The notes under the pieces: generated by a model
Told to the model about the DNA's origin: nothing
What the model saw: only the letters and a program-made list of their open reading frames with translations
Database searches by the model: none
Part shown: positions 43,614 through 54,216 of the stretch, in pieces
How positions within the stretch are numbered: the stretch's first letter is position 1
Layout of the letters: each line of letters begins with the position of its first letter
NCBI GenBank assembly: GCA_037074705.1
Contig: CM073594.1
Location: 64,600,509 to 64,664,508, forward strand
Source: Zhengitettix transpicula
Lineage: Eukaryota; Arthropoda; Insecta; Orthoptera; Tetrigidae
Length of the DNA: 64,000 nucleotides
Direction: 5' to 3'
Program-made: the position numbers and the translations under genes

Positions 43614-45420
43614 GCTATCGTCTAGACACTCAAAACCGCATGCACAAAGGATTGGAGAAACCTTTAGCGTGTTATTTAGTGTACACTTTTGCCTGTTAAT
43701 TGAATATTTATAATTCTAATTAGTATACTATTACAAGGACATTTTATTTAATAATTTCCGAATATTGTTAATTTTATAAATGAACGACTAATATCGAGTA
43801 CCACAAGAATAACGAATGTTCATTTAGTGAGCAACCGTCGATCGCACGACTATTCGATTAATATCGATAGTGATTCAGAGATGACGTCGCAGTGTGTATT
43901 TAAAGAGTTAACATGATCGTTAAATGATTAATTATGGTCCGCAGATTAAAGGTTTGTTATTTTTAAAATCACATGGAGACCGCGGCCTCTATAGCATTAA
44001 AATCTGTAAATTATATAAGTTTAAGTATACCGTGATCCATAATGAACAGGTACTAAGCACGCAAGGTCACTATCATATAAATAATTGTACGTAACGTTCA
44101 GGGCATTTATAACACTTTTATTCAAAACAGTGGTTAATTTATATTTTATTTAATTATTATTTCTTGTGGAATAAAGTGACAAACATTGTATTCCGACAAC
44201 TAGATAATTCTTTTAGTAGATGAATATGATTGATAGCTCCTGTAGATAATTTGGTGAAAATAACTAAAAATCCACCATAAAAATTCCATTTTTTTCCCTT
44301 AAACGATAGTTTCCTAAAAATCCAGAATGATGTCTTGCCGCATTCTGAGGGAGTATTTTAGTTTTGACCGACTATTCCTGAAAGCTCGTAGGGAGATGAA
44401 AAGTCTTTCACCACTTAGCGCCGAGATGTATTGATTTTTATCTTCAAATTCCTGCATGTTATTTCCATACATTATGAAAGGGGTTTGACTGTTGAGATAG
44501 AAAAGAAAACTTTATTGTTTTATTTCCACTTTAAAACCAAAGAAAGAAGGTATGAAAATAAAAATATCCGATCTTATAATTATATCGTGGGTATTTGTAT
44601 ATGTGTATATTTGAAACACAGTTTAGTTAGGTTGATTGATATTTTCATTCATATCAACGATTTTTAATTTTTTTGTACGCAGACTAAAGAAAACTAGCTA
44701 TTATACGAATATTTTTTATAAATACGTTCATAATATTTGAAAGATATCAGGAGGACTTGTGAGGGGGGAAGCGTTTCGAGACAATTGAATAAAATAATAC
44801 AAAAATGGTCACAGTCTCGTGGTCCTGATGTTACTTGAATGCATGAAACCACGTTAACCGGATTCTTGACCCCTGCGACTCGATTCCTGGGAGTTTGGGC
44901 GGTGTCTGCGGTCGTCGGCGTCACTTCTCCAATTAATTTGGTGGTGGCGACAGGTTTATGTTGCAACATCCTGACTGAGAGCGTTAATCGCAATAAAAAT
45001 TTTTTTTTCCGTCAATAGTGAAAACAGCGTAACTGTTAATATTTTTTAACACAGCATTTTTAGATAAATCAATTTCAATAACAAATGAACAAGTGAAATC
45101 ATCTAGAGGAAATGTAGACGATTTAGAAGACTTCAATTAAGAATATAATTAATGAATAATAAGTTAAATAATAAAGTTAGTCAATTCAGACAAAAAAGTG
45201 ATAATGTAATGTAATGATTACCTTTTACACAATTTAATAAAAACAAGGCCTCACGTTGAGGTCAGTGTAAAGTTTTGTAAGGTGTTTCAAGTTACGTACA
45301 TTTTTATATTTAAAGTTACATATCTGCGGTTAACTGTGAAAGTTAGGAGATTTTCAGCCGCTTTATTTTAATGATATTTAAGTATATGGACGTTCCCCTG
45401 TTTTGCATTTTTATCTTTCT
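43612..45420. other. Unassigned AT-rich region
   Basis: No supported gene. Short frames only. Confidence 0.3.
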
Positions 45421-45426
45421 CATAAC

Positions 45427-45456
45427 CTGATGATGTCCCAATTGGGACGAAACGTT
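45427..45456 (+). ncRNA. Hammerhead ribozyme-like motif, canonical core
   Basis: CTGATGA (45427-45433), T, a perfect 5-bp stem II GTCCC/GGGAC closed by the tetraloop AATT (45435-45448), then GAAACGTT (45449-45456). Upstream CATAAC can pair with downstream GTATG with one bulged A, giving a 5-bp stem I. All core residues are intact, making this the strongest candidate for residual activity in the window. The stem III limitation noted for the 43438 copy applies here too. Confidence 0.72.
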
Positions 45457-46850
45457 GTATGATTTGATCGTACTAAAATTTTCATATTAAATGTAACTCA
45501 TTAAATATCAGATGTAATTTGTATCAACTAACTTAGTTTTTTCTGACTAAGTTTTTCATGATATTAATCATTATCATTTGTCAATGTCTGTCCTAAGGCT
45601 CCCTCAGATGGCTCCCTATATTCTCCCTATAATAAAAAACCCTACATGATAAACAACTCTACGAGTATCGGCCCCCTTTTTTTTGTTACATTTTCCCCTC
45701 GCACAATTCTGAGGTCAATATTCGCGTCCTTCTGGCGAGTTATTTTCTTTCTATCACCGCATCTCAATTACAGTAATACAGTTTTCGTCTCCCTCTCGGT
45801 CAGTCGTAACATGTTTATGAAACACAGTTTGTTACGTATATATTTTTTCTTGATAAAAAAATAATAAGAAAATTGATCCATGGGTGATTGCTATATTTGT
45901 GGTGTCGGATATGAATTTTGTTCTAATTTTATGAGTTTTTTTATAATCTTAATTCGTGTTCTTTGTGCCAAATTTCCAGTTTATATAATATTTTATGATA
46001 TACTAATATCTAACTATCTATATATAGATTGTGTGCATAGTTGACAAACATCAACCACCGCAAATTAATACGAGTTTCAGTTTCGGGCCGAGTTCGTCAA
46101 AGATTTTGAACAAGATGAGACGCCCCCCCCCCCCCGGTCTCCACCGTAATCTCCCTTCCTCGGGTTCTCGAGAGAGAGTGGATTAAGTAACATCCCTCTC
46201 GTTTACACAGTCTCAACAAGCGGACAATATTTCAAACGCTAAATACGAAGGGAAGGGGGAACTTTGTCCAGCATTTTGTTGTTGTTATTGCTACGAACAA
46301 AGAACACTTGCCTTAGATCTTCATAACCTTGTTAGAATCTTTTACCCTCATTGTGCATGTGTGTATGTTTTTGGGGTGGCTGGACTGGCATTATTAATCA
46401 AAACTGTCTTAAGTGCTAATTTATTATTTACTTATTCAATCCGGTTAACCCCCGGTATGAAAACATTTGACTGTTCTTTACGTAAGTGCACAGATGCGTG
46501 TATACACTATAGTTTGTAAAAGGTCAACTTTTTTCCCTTTAAAGCTTTATTTATGACTCTGTTACCAATATCAAGGTGTTTTTTCAACCTACTGAAGACT
46601 GCTTGTTACGTTACGATTGTTATCATATGATAAACCGTCAGCGGTTGAGTGGCTTAATTGGTTATAATGGGCGGCATATAGCTGTACACGTAGCATACGA
46701 AGGAATGATAAGTTTTGTATCCTTTCGACGACAATTAGGGTTAACGAGCATAGAATAAAGGCGATCTGCATAAACCACATGGAAATGTAAACAAAAAAAT
46801 ATTATACATAAAAACAATTTATGACTTTATACAGACACTTCTTATATTAT
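45457..46850. other. Unassigned region
   Basis: A run of 13 C lies at 46123-46135. No gene is supported. Weak frames of 60-72 codons lack domains. Confidence 0.3.
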
Positions 46851-46853
46851 GAC

Positions 46854-46885
46854 GACGTTTCGATACATTTTTGTATCTTCTTCAG
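46854..46885 (-). ncRNA. Hammerhead ribozyme-like motif, canonical core
   Basis: The minus strand gives CTGAAGA, A, stem II GATAC/GTATC (5 bp) with an A-rich loop, then GAAACGTC. Upstream AATAC pairs partly with GTCATA after the cleavage triplet. All core bases are intact. Confidence 0.65.
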
Positions 46886-47042
46886 GTATTGACCAAATTA
46901 ACACAATAAAACTATTCACTTGAAGCAAGTCTTAATTCAAAATAGACGTTAAATTAAAGCTTTTACAAAATATTATAAACGTCTGTATCTGTTTAATGAA
47001 AAAATATATAACAGAAAACAGACCAAAAAAATGGCAGGATAC

Positions 47043-47078
47043 CACACAAAATTTCTGTTAACTTTGTTGCTGTCTTCA
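47043..47078 (-). ncRNA. Decayed hammerhead-like motif
   Basis: The minus strand reads TTGAAGA, CAGCAACAAAGTTAACA, GAAATTTTGTGTGGTAT. The 'gtgtggtat' flank ties it to the CTGACGA group, but the ACG after GAAA is lost. Confidence 0.35.
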
Positions 47079-47172
47079 AGTGTAGAGTAATCTGTAAATT
47101 TGTATTATTTATTTAACCATGATTTTGTCAGTTTACATTTCTAATTTGTGGTATAAAATTTAGATATATTAT

Positions 47173-47205
47173 CTGAGGAAATTCCGAAATAGTAGACGAA
47201 ACGCC
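47173..47205 (+). ncRNA. Hammerhead-like motif with broken stem II
   Basis: CTGAGGA (a valid CTGANGA core) and GAAACGCC are present, but the intervening AATTCCGAAATAGTAGAC no longer pairs well. The flank 'ttaatttattaattcac' resembles that after the motif at 42052. Confidence 0.45.
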
Positions 47206-48206
47206 GTATTGTAATGATCTTTTGTTTTAATTTATTAATTCACAATTTTTTCTGACATTTTTCTGTTTTAATTATTCATGAAATAATTTTCATTAAAAAT
47301 TAATTAAAATGGCGTTTTCTCTCTATTTAAAGGTTGTGTCTTTTAAAAATTCATAATTTTGTAATTCTTCACCGAAATTGTCCTGAAATTAAGAAAATTG
47401 TCTCTTCTTTAGGACGCCACTTTTAGTTTTATCTTCTTCAATGACATTTTAATAGCTCATGAAAAATTATACATGGTATCAAAGGGAAAAACACTCTTGA
47501 TCTGTTTTTTCTGTAAATCAAAAAGATCTCGAATAGTTAAAAGCAGGTTTAGGACGTCATGATGGTGAATTGAAGTTTGATGTTGCCAAAAAAAACTCCA
47601 GTATTATTATTTTTTTGTATTTCGGATTATTGCTTGGCTTTTTTTTTAATATTATTTTCTCGTCTTCTCTTGTCAGCAAAGATTTTTCGTTGAAGTAATC
47701 CAAAAATTTCTACCTTTCGATGACATGAAGATACGAAATCTCATAACCCACATTTTACGTGTAACAACGTCGTGTATATTGCGTGTTTATTATTATTTTA
47801 TCTCCACTACCCGACTTCCTTATTTTTCAGGCTTTAAAAGTCACTTCCCCCTACTCCTTGTTTTATCGTAACAGCGTAGACAAGACAGTGTAGCTTGAGT
47901 GAACACATGCCCTGATATAAAGGCAATTTTGTCGCTTCGAGCGGAAGAACTCGCTTATCGTCTTTGTGTCCTTTACGGGCGTAATGACGCGTTGTTTTCA
48001 CCCCACGCCAAACCTACTTGATAGGGTCGCAATTTTTATATCGTGGTAGCCCTTTTCAGGCGCCGAGAAAGTGGCTCCTCATTTGGCAGTTTTCAAGTGA
48101 ATGATCGAATAACAATTTAACTGGAAGATCAATACATGTTGCCAAGAATTATTTAGTCACGGCCTTATGTCAGAAAATTATGTTTATTAACAAAACATTC
48201 AATAAA
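47206..48206. other. Unassigned spacer
   Basis: AT-rich in its first half, with a less AT-rich patch at 47860-48080. No gene. Confidence 0.3.
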
Positions 48207-48207
48207 C

Positions 48208-48237
48208 TACGTTTCGTCCTTTTATAGGACCTATTGA
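48208..48237 (-). ncRNA. Decayed hammerhead-like motif
   Basis: Stem II GTCC/GGAC with loop TATAAAA and GAAACGTA are intact on the minus strand. The first core strand has eroded to TCAATAG. A plus-strand partner with the same hairpin lies at 48670-48695 (GGAAGAGGTCCC...GGACCAAATG), on the other side of the SINE-A insertion. Confidence 0.45.
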
Positions 48238-48259
48238 TGTTTAATAATTTTGTATATAT

Positions 48260-48628
48260 TTTTAGGGTATGCTACATGAGGGTAATCCACATGGTGGCAA
48301 CTCCCCTTTAATAGCATAGGAAGGGATTTGAAAGGGGGGATGCGGAAGGGTACAGGAAGGTAGCTAAGGGTTAACTATGGCCCCCGGGCTGTAGTTTAAG
48401 GATCCTACTCGGCGTTAGCCTAAAAGTAATGCAGGACAAACCCTAGAAAACCTGCATGAGGTAGGTCGGGCATTGGGTTCTTGTCCCACACCCTTCCGAT
48501 AGTGGGAGAGGAGTTTGCTGTGGGGACGCAGCATTCCCGTCTCCAGTTCAGGAGGCAGCTGGCCGACTGTTCCAATGGTTAACAGCGAACAACTCTTACC
48601 GTGTATGCCCAAGGTCTGTGACCCCTAA
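48260..48628 (-). mobile_element. SINE-A, 5'-truncated
   Basis: Minus-sense copy of the 'catgtag' subfamily ending near 'taccgtgtatgcccaagg'. A short internal deletion lies near 48540. It sits between two halves of a hammerhead-like inverted pair (48208 and 48670), so it probably inserted into that older foldback. Confidence 0.8.
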
Positions 48629-48848
48629 GTCGGCAATATAATTTATTAGGTTTACAAAATTATTAAACCGGAAGAGGTCCCAAAAAACGGACCAAATGTC
48701 CTTTATTTAATGTTTTGTTAATAAACATACTTTTCTGACATTTCAGTATTTGTTTATTTATATTATTGTGAGTGTCGGAAGTTGCTCATCATTATTAGTT
48801 ATATACATTGTTTGTGCACAGATTATCTGAACCGACTGTTTTCAAAAT

Positions 48849-49054
48849 TAATTAATAATAAGAAAAATAGCCAAATACAGATAAAACAAGTGGTGATATA
48901 AATGCCACACCTTGTTCCTATCTTGAGGTGCTAAGATCGTAGAATGACACAACCGCAAAAATACAGTTGACAAAAATCAAAAGGAAAAATATTTCCATAA
49001 ACGTATCATCACTTCTTTTGTCTATATTTGGCTATTTTTCCTATTATTATTAAT
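48849..49054. mobile_element. Foldback (MITE-like) element
   Basis: Arms of about 50 bp: 48849-48898 and 49004-49054 are inverted (ttattaataataggaaaaat; agccaaatatagacaaaaga; agtgatga). The interior carries decayed hammerhead-family text (atgccacacc...ttgaggtgcta). No coding capacity. Confidence 0.75.
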
Positions 49055-49955
49055 TACGAAATACGTTACTTGTGCGATATTTCGTTTCGGAACGGCGGAA
49101 CTGTACTAAAACGGTTCCGCGGCTATCCTGTATTTTCATGGCCAAGGCCGTCTTAATTTTCTATTAATAAATGTACAGATACTGGGTTGTGGTTTTTTTT
49201 TTCTCCGTCTCACATCGCCGACACCTGGAACCGTGTTGTTGCCAGTTGTAAAACAGTTTTTCTAAGGCCCAAGTAAGTCTTTCGTAAGAAGGCGTGCCGA
49301 AGAAGAAAGCTCGCGTGAGGAGTTACGAGTACTACTGCTGGAAGAGGGGAAGAAGGAGGAGGAAGGGCCGGTGGTTTTATTTTCGCAACTCACGAGAGCA
49401 ATGGTGCGTCATGCAACGCCGACGTCGCTCATGCAACAGTTCCGCACTAAATTCCGCAGGTGGTTGACCCCGTTCCTTCCTTCCTTCCTCCCATTACGTC
49501 ACGGAGGGCAGCTTCCAGGGAGAAAGAAACCACTACTGAGCTAACGACAACTCAATTGGGGCGTGACAACTTTCAGTCTGGAATGAAAAATAACAATCAT
49601 TTTATGACGCATTTTTTTAAAAAATTACAAGACATTGAACTTAATTATTAAATCAGATCCGACTACGCCCTTCAGTACAGTGCGACCTTATGAAAAATGA
49701 GTTGTTGTGGTGATGTGACGATCGAAAATGCGAGATCCAGGGCGGAATGAAGCGGCAAGATGGTGTCAGGGACGAAATTGAAGAGGCAAGACTGCACCGG
49801 TACGGGCAGGTCGACGTTCTTCCTCCTTTCGCTCTGCATATATATTTTTTTTTCTGTATTGATATCCGCCATTGGTATTTACAGAGTCGCATCCTTTCTT
49901 TTCCCCTTTACGTGTTTCATTGTCGTGACTCGTCTCCTGCTTTTTTCGGGCTTTG
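49055..49955. other. Unassigned region
   Basis: Moderately GC-rich in 49200-49560. Overlapping frames on both strands near 49653-49966 have no domain. Confidence 0.3.
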
Positions 49956-49958
49956 AGT

Positions 49959-50011
49959 GCAATTGATTGACTTAACCAACGCGTCGCAATTGATTGACTT
50001 AACCAACGCGT
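49959..50011. repeat. Perfect 26-bp tandem duplication
   Basis: A 26-nt segment beginning GCAATTGATTGACTTAACC and ending AACGCGT occurs at 49959-49984 and again at 49986-50011, period 27. The identity suggests a recent event. Confidence 0.95.
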
Positions 50012-50094
50012 ATCGGATAAAGATATCTCCGATATTTTGTCGTCACCGTCTAATTACTCTTCATGATTTCATCGTCCAGTAATTAAATGTTTAG

Positions 50095-50295
50095 TAGGAT
50101 GAGCGAAGGTAGGTTTTCGGAGAAGCTGTTGCATGGAAAGATGAAGAAGAGGGAAGACCACGGACTTATGGATTATGCGGGTTGAAATATATCGCGAGAA
50201 GGATCAGAGCAGAAGGCAAGAATGGAATTACGTTTTGAGGGCGGCCAAATACCACCCGAGGGCTACAACGCAGAGAAAGAAGAAGAAGAATAGAA
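50095..50295 (+). pseudogene. LINE 3' end relic
   Basis: Near the 3' end the translation gives WNYVLRAAKYHPRATTQRKK (from about 50222). This matches the WxxVLRAAKxHPGLQ C-terminus of LINE ORF2 proteins and runs into GAA-type repeats (50280-50295) like the tail at 27793. The upstream frames are broken (MKKREDHGLMDYAG). It is a different subfamily from the element at 25905. Confidence 0.6.
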
Positions 50296-50426
50296 TACGT
50301 AAACAGCTAAATAAATATTTCATCTTAATTCCCAAAGTTCACAACCACTGATGCCCTCAGTACATTTGTGTTCAAAATATAAAACGTCTATGTTAAATGT
50401 ATATTAATTAGAAAAATAAGTAGCCG

Positions 50427-50512
50427 ATTAAGAGAGAAAATAATTACTACCCAACGTTTCTGATATCTTATTTTCGTCAGGTGACGTTGTGTGGTATTTA
50501 TTTTCTCTCTTA
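50427..50512. repeat. Foldback with hammerhead-like centre (CTGACGA type)
   Basis: Arms of 29 bp (50427-50455 and 50484-50512) are inverted with few mismatches (ttaagagagaaaataa against ttattttctctcttaa). The motif at 50453-50480 lies between. Looser complementarity continues outward (aagtag against ctactt). Confidence 0.75.
50453..50480 (-). ncRNA. Hammerhead-like motif, CTGACGA type
   Basis: The minus strand has CTGACGA and GAAACGTT, both canonical, separated by AAATAAGATATCA, which pairs poorly as stem II. Upstream GTCAC precedes the core as in the PLE-linked copy at 36841. Confidence 0.45.
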
Positions 50513-51725
50513 ATTTTGTCCGTTAATTGCCTACTTCTTTATCTAATTGGTATATTTATATGCGTTATTATTTCACTTATCTGACGCTGTCATTTTTTCA
50601 AAAAAAATAATCCTGCTGATATTATTTATAATTTTTATGACATTATGCACACTAGACAACTATTGGTCCAATTCTATTGGCCCATTTACTGGTTAATTGG
50701 AGTCATCATGAGGTACAGACACCGGCATGGGGAAAGTACGTTGACAGAGACATGGGGAACTATTTGTTGAATGGCTGATGCCCTTGTGTCGGAGAGGACT
50801 TAAGGGAAGGGGCATGAGTCAGAAAAGTAGAGGGTGGATGAGAACTGGAGGGTGCGCTCAATGAGGCGACACCCCCTCATTCTTTTTAACCTCTAAGTGG
50901 CAACGTCAATTGCTAAAATTAACATTTGCTTAATAGACACAGCACGGGCAAAGGGGCTCTTTTTTTACCTTCCCTTCCTTAGTAATTACTGCTGGGAGAT
51001 ACTGGCTTTCCTTGAATATAGTAAACCTTTCAGTCTACGGAACATCGTCCCTAACCTCACTCCCATTGACGTCATGTGCTTTCTATTCATCTTAAAGAGA
51101 AGTCTAATTATTTAATATGAATTGCGATTGTCACTGATGAAGTTTCTATTTTCCCCTATAAGGGCTGTAGACTACCAAAGTGTTCCCCTTTGACGTGGAG
51201 AGCCCTGGTAATGCGAAGGCCTATATGGCGGCCATGTTGTGACATCTTCGGCAGAAAACCGGGACATTTTTAACCCCCTTTTGTTTCTACGTTATTGCAC
51301 GTTTTTCAAAATATGTATTAATTCACACAAAAGACTACTTGAAAAACGGACAGGTCCTTAAGTGTGATTTGATAAACAATTCACTGCAAAAGGGGCGGCC
51401 ATGTTGTGGAGGAGTGACACTTTGGACTTCAGCACTTGCAAAATATATATTCTTTGTTATATTTATTTAACTACTGCACCTTTCTTTTGGATATCTCTAA
51501 CTAATGACAACTTTGTCTAGTGATGAAACAATTTATACAAGATATGAAAAATAATAACATTTTTTAAAGAATAATTTAAAAAAATATTTTGACAGGCTTT
51601 TCATTGTAATATAGTATATATGTATATAAGCTATTTTGTATCATTCATACACACAAGATATAATTTTTTATTTATTTATATGCGACTGATTCAAAATACC
51701 TTGAGGGTTATTTTATAAAAAAAAT
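50513..51725. other. Unassigned; repeated GCGGCCATGTTGTG motif
   Basis: GCGGCCATGTTGTG occurs at about 51228 and 51397, and a related AATGGCGGCCATTTTG at 52603. They contain the GCCATNTT core bound by YY1/Pleiohomeotic factors. Function is not shown. Confidence 0.3.
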
Positions 51726-51729
51726 GGAA

Positions 51730-52250
51730 ATTTTTCTCTGGTCTATATATTAATATTTAGCACGTTTCCTTCCTGGACAGGGAGGAATTTTATATCTGTC
51801 ACATGATAATTATAGCAATTCATTTCATCCCTATTTGTATATTAACTGAATAAATCTTTTTTCCCCGGTCTATATATTAATTAACAATTTTTACTTTGTG
51901 TAAATATTAATTTTTAGCAAATACTTTTCTCCGTCTATGTATATATAATTATATAGTTCACCCTGTCTACATATTAATTTTTAGCATTTTTTCCTCCTTG
52001 TCATATATTAAATATTTTCCATTTTTTCTCACTGTTCGTTTAATGTTTAGCAATTTTTTCTCTTTGGTTATATATGTTTTTTTATAATTTATTTAGTATC
52101 ACTATTAATTTTTAGCAATTTTTACCCCGGTCTATATATACTTGTTTCGTCCTTGTGGATGTATTAATTTATTAGAATTTTTTCCTCAGTTTATATATTA
52201 AATTTTTGCCATTTTTTTTCCCTCCCTGTCTATATATAAACTTTTTCGAC
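51730..52250 (+). repeat. Decayed tandem array, about 35-60 bp spacing
   Basis: Variants of 'ggtctatatattaatttttagcaattttttcc' recur at about 51741, 51868, 51965, 52000, 52070, 52128 and 52190. Units differ by many substitutions and small indels. Confidence 0.6.
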
Positions 52251-53475
52251 TCATTTCTTCTAAAAATAGTTCTCTAGCAGTGACACATGTAAACTTTCGG
52301 TTCTTTTCTTTATAAATTAAATTTTAGCTTTATCTCTGTCCTTTCGTTTACTACAACGTATGTTTTTAACCACGGTTATTTCTTTCACCTCTTGGTCGGT
52401 GCAATTAATTTTTTAATCATTTTACAACACTTGTGAACCTTTTGTTTCTGATGGTATTGAGATTTAATTTAGAGTTAATAGGGAAAAGTGAACACCTAAT
52501 TAAATTGGTTGTCACGGTTTTCACTATTAGCGGATTTTCCCTAGGCCTTTCAACGTCTTCCGCGCGTTTCCCTCACGTGTGGAAGGTGTTCTACTTTACA
52601 GAATGGCGGCCATTTTGTTTTTGTGAAAAAAAAAGTATCAAGTAGTATCAATATATATTTTTATTTATTAAAGCAAAGAATAGACTTTTTCAGTCTTTAC
52701 ATAATAGGTCCAGATTCTTTGACGTGGTCGAAGACTGTTCCGTCCCCCAAGCACTTGTGTATCGGCCTGTAATGATAACATTTGCAGGTTTTTACGTGTT
52801 TTTTTGCCGTTCTAGTTTTGCAGGAGAAAAGTGCATTTGTGTGCGAGGCATGGAGGAGGGGAACCGCAAATGGATTGACCGCAGCAGGTGGGAATATCGA
52901 GTGTCGTCGGTAAGACAATCCTCTAGCACGAGCTAAGGACAGCTGCCTCTAAAATAGAACTGCCATGGAAACGCAAACTAACTTCCGTGGCAATTATCAA
53001 CCTCCATTTCGTGAAAACGCAAAAACTTCGTGCCGCTGATCGGTGATTCCACTGTCTGTAATAGCAGAGTGATGGAGTGAAAATCGAACGTTTCGAACAG
53101 TAGAAGACTTGTCATCGGTAAGAGAGAGAGAGAGAGAAAAAATTTAGTCGTTTAGACTGGTAGACTCCTGATCGAAAATACCCTTTGAGAAAGGTTTTTT
53201 TACACTGCCTTACAAAGGCAACTTCAATTCTGAAAGAAATACACTAAATAGAAAATTCTAGCGTGTCAAGGACATTTAAACGTTTCGTCGGCTAGTTCCT
53301 TCATCGACATGAAGATTAATTTCAAATTAAGGCTTAGTGCTTGGGAAAGGCAACTTATATTCTGGTTAGAAAAAAATAGCATAATCTATTAATACTGGCT
53401 TTGTAGCGGATATTTCGACGCCTACCTTGGTCATCGTCACGAACCTTTGTTCCTAAATTGGATGTTTGTTTTACT
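52251..53475. other. Unassigned; weak hammerhead relative
   Basis: The minus strand at about 53279-53309 has CGATGAAGGAACTAGCCGACGAAACGTTTA, with a poor stem II. A GA microsatellite lies at 53121-53137. No gene. Confidence 0.35.
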
Positions 53476-53476
53476 G

Positions 53477-53960
53477 TTTTTTTAAAAGGTGTAGACAGAC
53501 TATGTATAGGGTAATCCATATAATAGCAACTCCCATCTTATAGCATAGGAAAGGGAGTGAAAGGAGGATGCGGAAAGGTAGAGGAAGGTAGCCAAGGGTT
53601 AACTAGGGCTATGGTTTAAGGATCCTACCAGGAAATTCGCCTAAAAGTGATGCAGGGAAAACCCTAGATAAACCTGAATCAGGTAGGTCGGGCATTTGGT
53701 ACCTGTCCCACGCCCTTCCGATGGAGGTAGAGGGGTTAGCTGTGGGGTCGCAGCTTTCCCCTCGCCGTACCTTGACCAGTTTAGGAGGCAGCTGACCGAC
53801 TATTCCAATGGGAATAGCGGACAACTCTTACCGTATGCCCAAGGTCTGCGACCCCGGAACATACGCCTCTCAAAACAGGCCTAGGTGCCACGTCATGTAG
53901 GAACCTTAGTTCAAAAAACCAGAGAGATGTGAAGGCAGCGCCAAAGGTAGCCTCCTCCAG
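53477..53960 (-). mobile_element. SINE-A copy, 'tacatag' subfamily
   Basis: Minus-sense; the tail T run (53477-53483) is followed by 'gtgtagacagactatgtata'. The body runs to 'ccaaaggtagcctcctcc'. The central 'gggccccc' segment is deleted near 53607. The 5' hairpins are missing and replaced by a CT/CGCT-rich microsatellite. Confidence 0.82.
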
Positions 53961-53961
53961 A

Positions 53962-54003
53962 GCGATCTCTCTCGCTCTCGCTTGCTCTCTCGCTCTCTCG
54001 CTT
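53962..54003. repeat. CT/CGCT microsatellite
   Basis: Irregular CTCTCG and CGCTCTCG units between two SINE-A copies. Confidence 0.8.
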
Positions 54004-54216
54004 TTTTTAAGGGTAATAGGCTACATGAGGGTAATCCACGTTAGGCATCTCCCCTTTAATAGCATACGAAGGGATTTGAAAGGGGGGATGCGGAAGGGTA
54101 GAGGAAGGTAGCCAAGGGTTAACTAGGGCCCCCGATCTATATTTTAAGGATCCTACCCGGCATTGGCCTAAAAGTAATGCAGGGAAAACCCTAGAAAAAC
54201 CTGCATCAGTTCGGTC
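54003..54216 (-). mobile_element. SINE-A 3' fragment, 'catgtag' subfamily
   Basis: T run 54002-54008, then 'aggctacatgagggtaatcc', ending in 'aaaaacctgcatcag'. It lies just 5' (in sense) of the copy at 53477, the same arrangement as 3408/2892, but the two copies belong to different subfamilies. This therefore reflects separate insertions, not one duplication. Confidence 0.82.

Noticed and set aside
53405..53450. Minus-strand GTGACGATGACCAAGG...GTCGAAATATCC as a hammerhead
   Set aside because: GAAA is present, but CTGANGA is not, the hairpin is weak, and the ACGTH end is missing.
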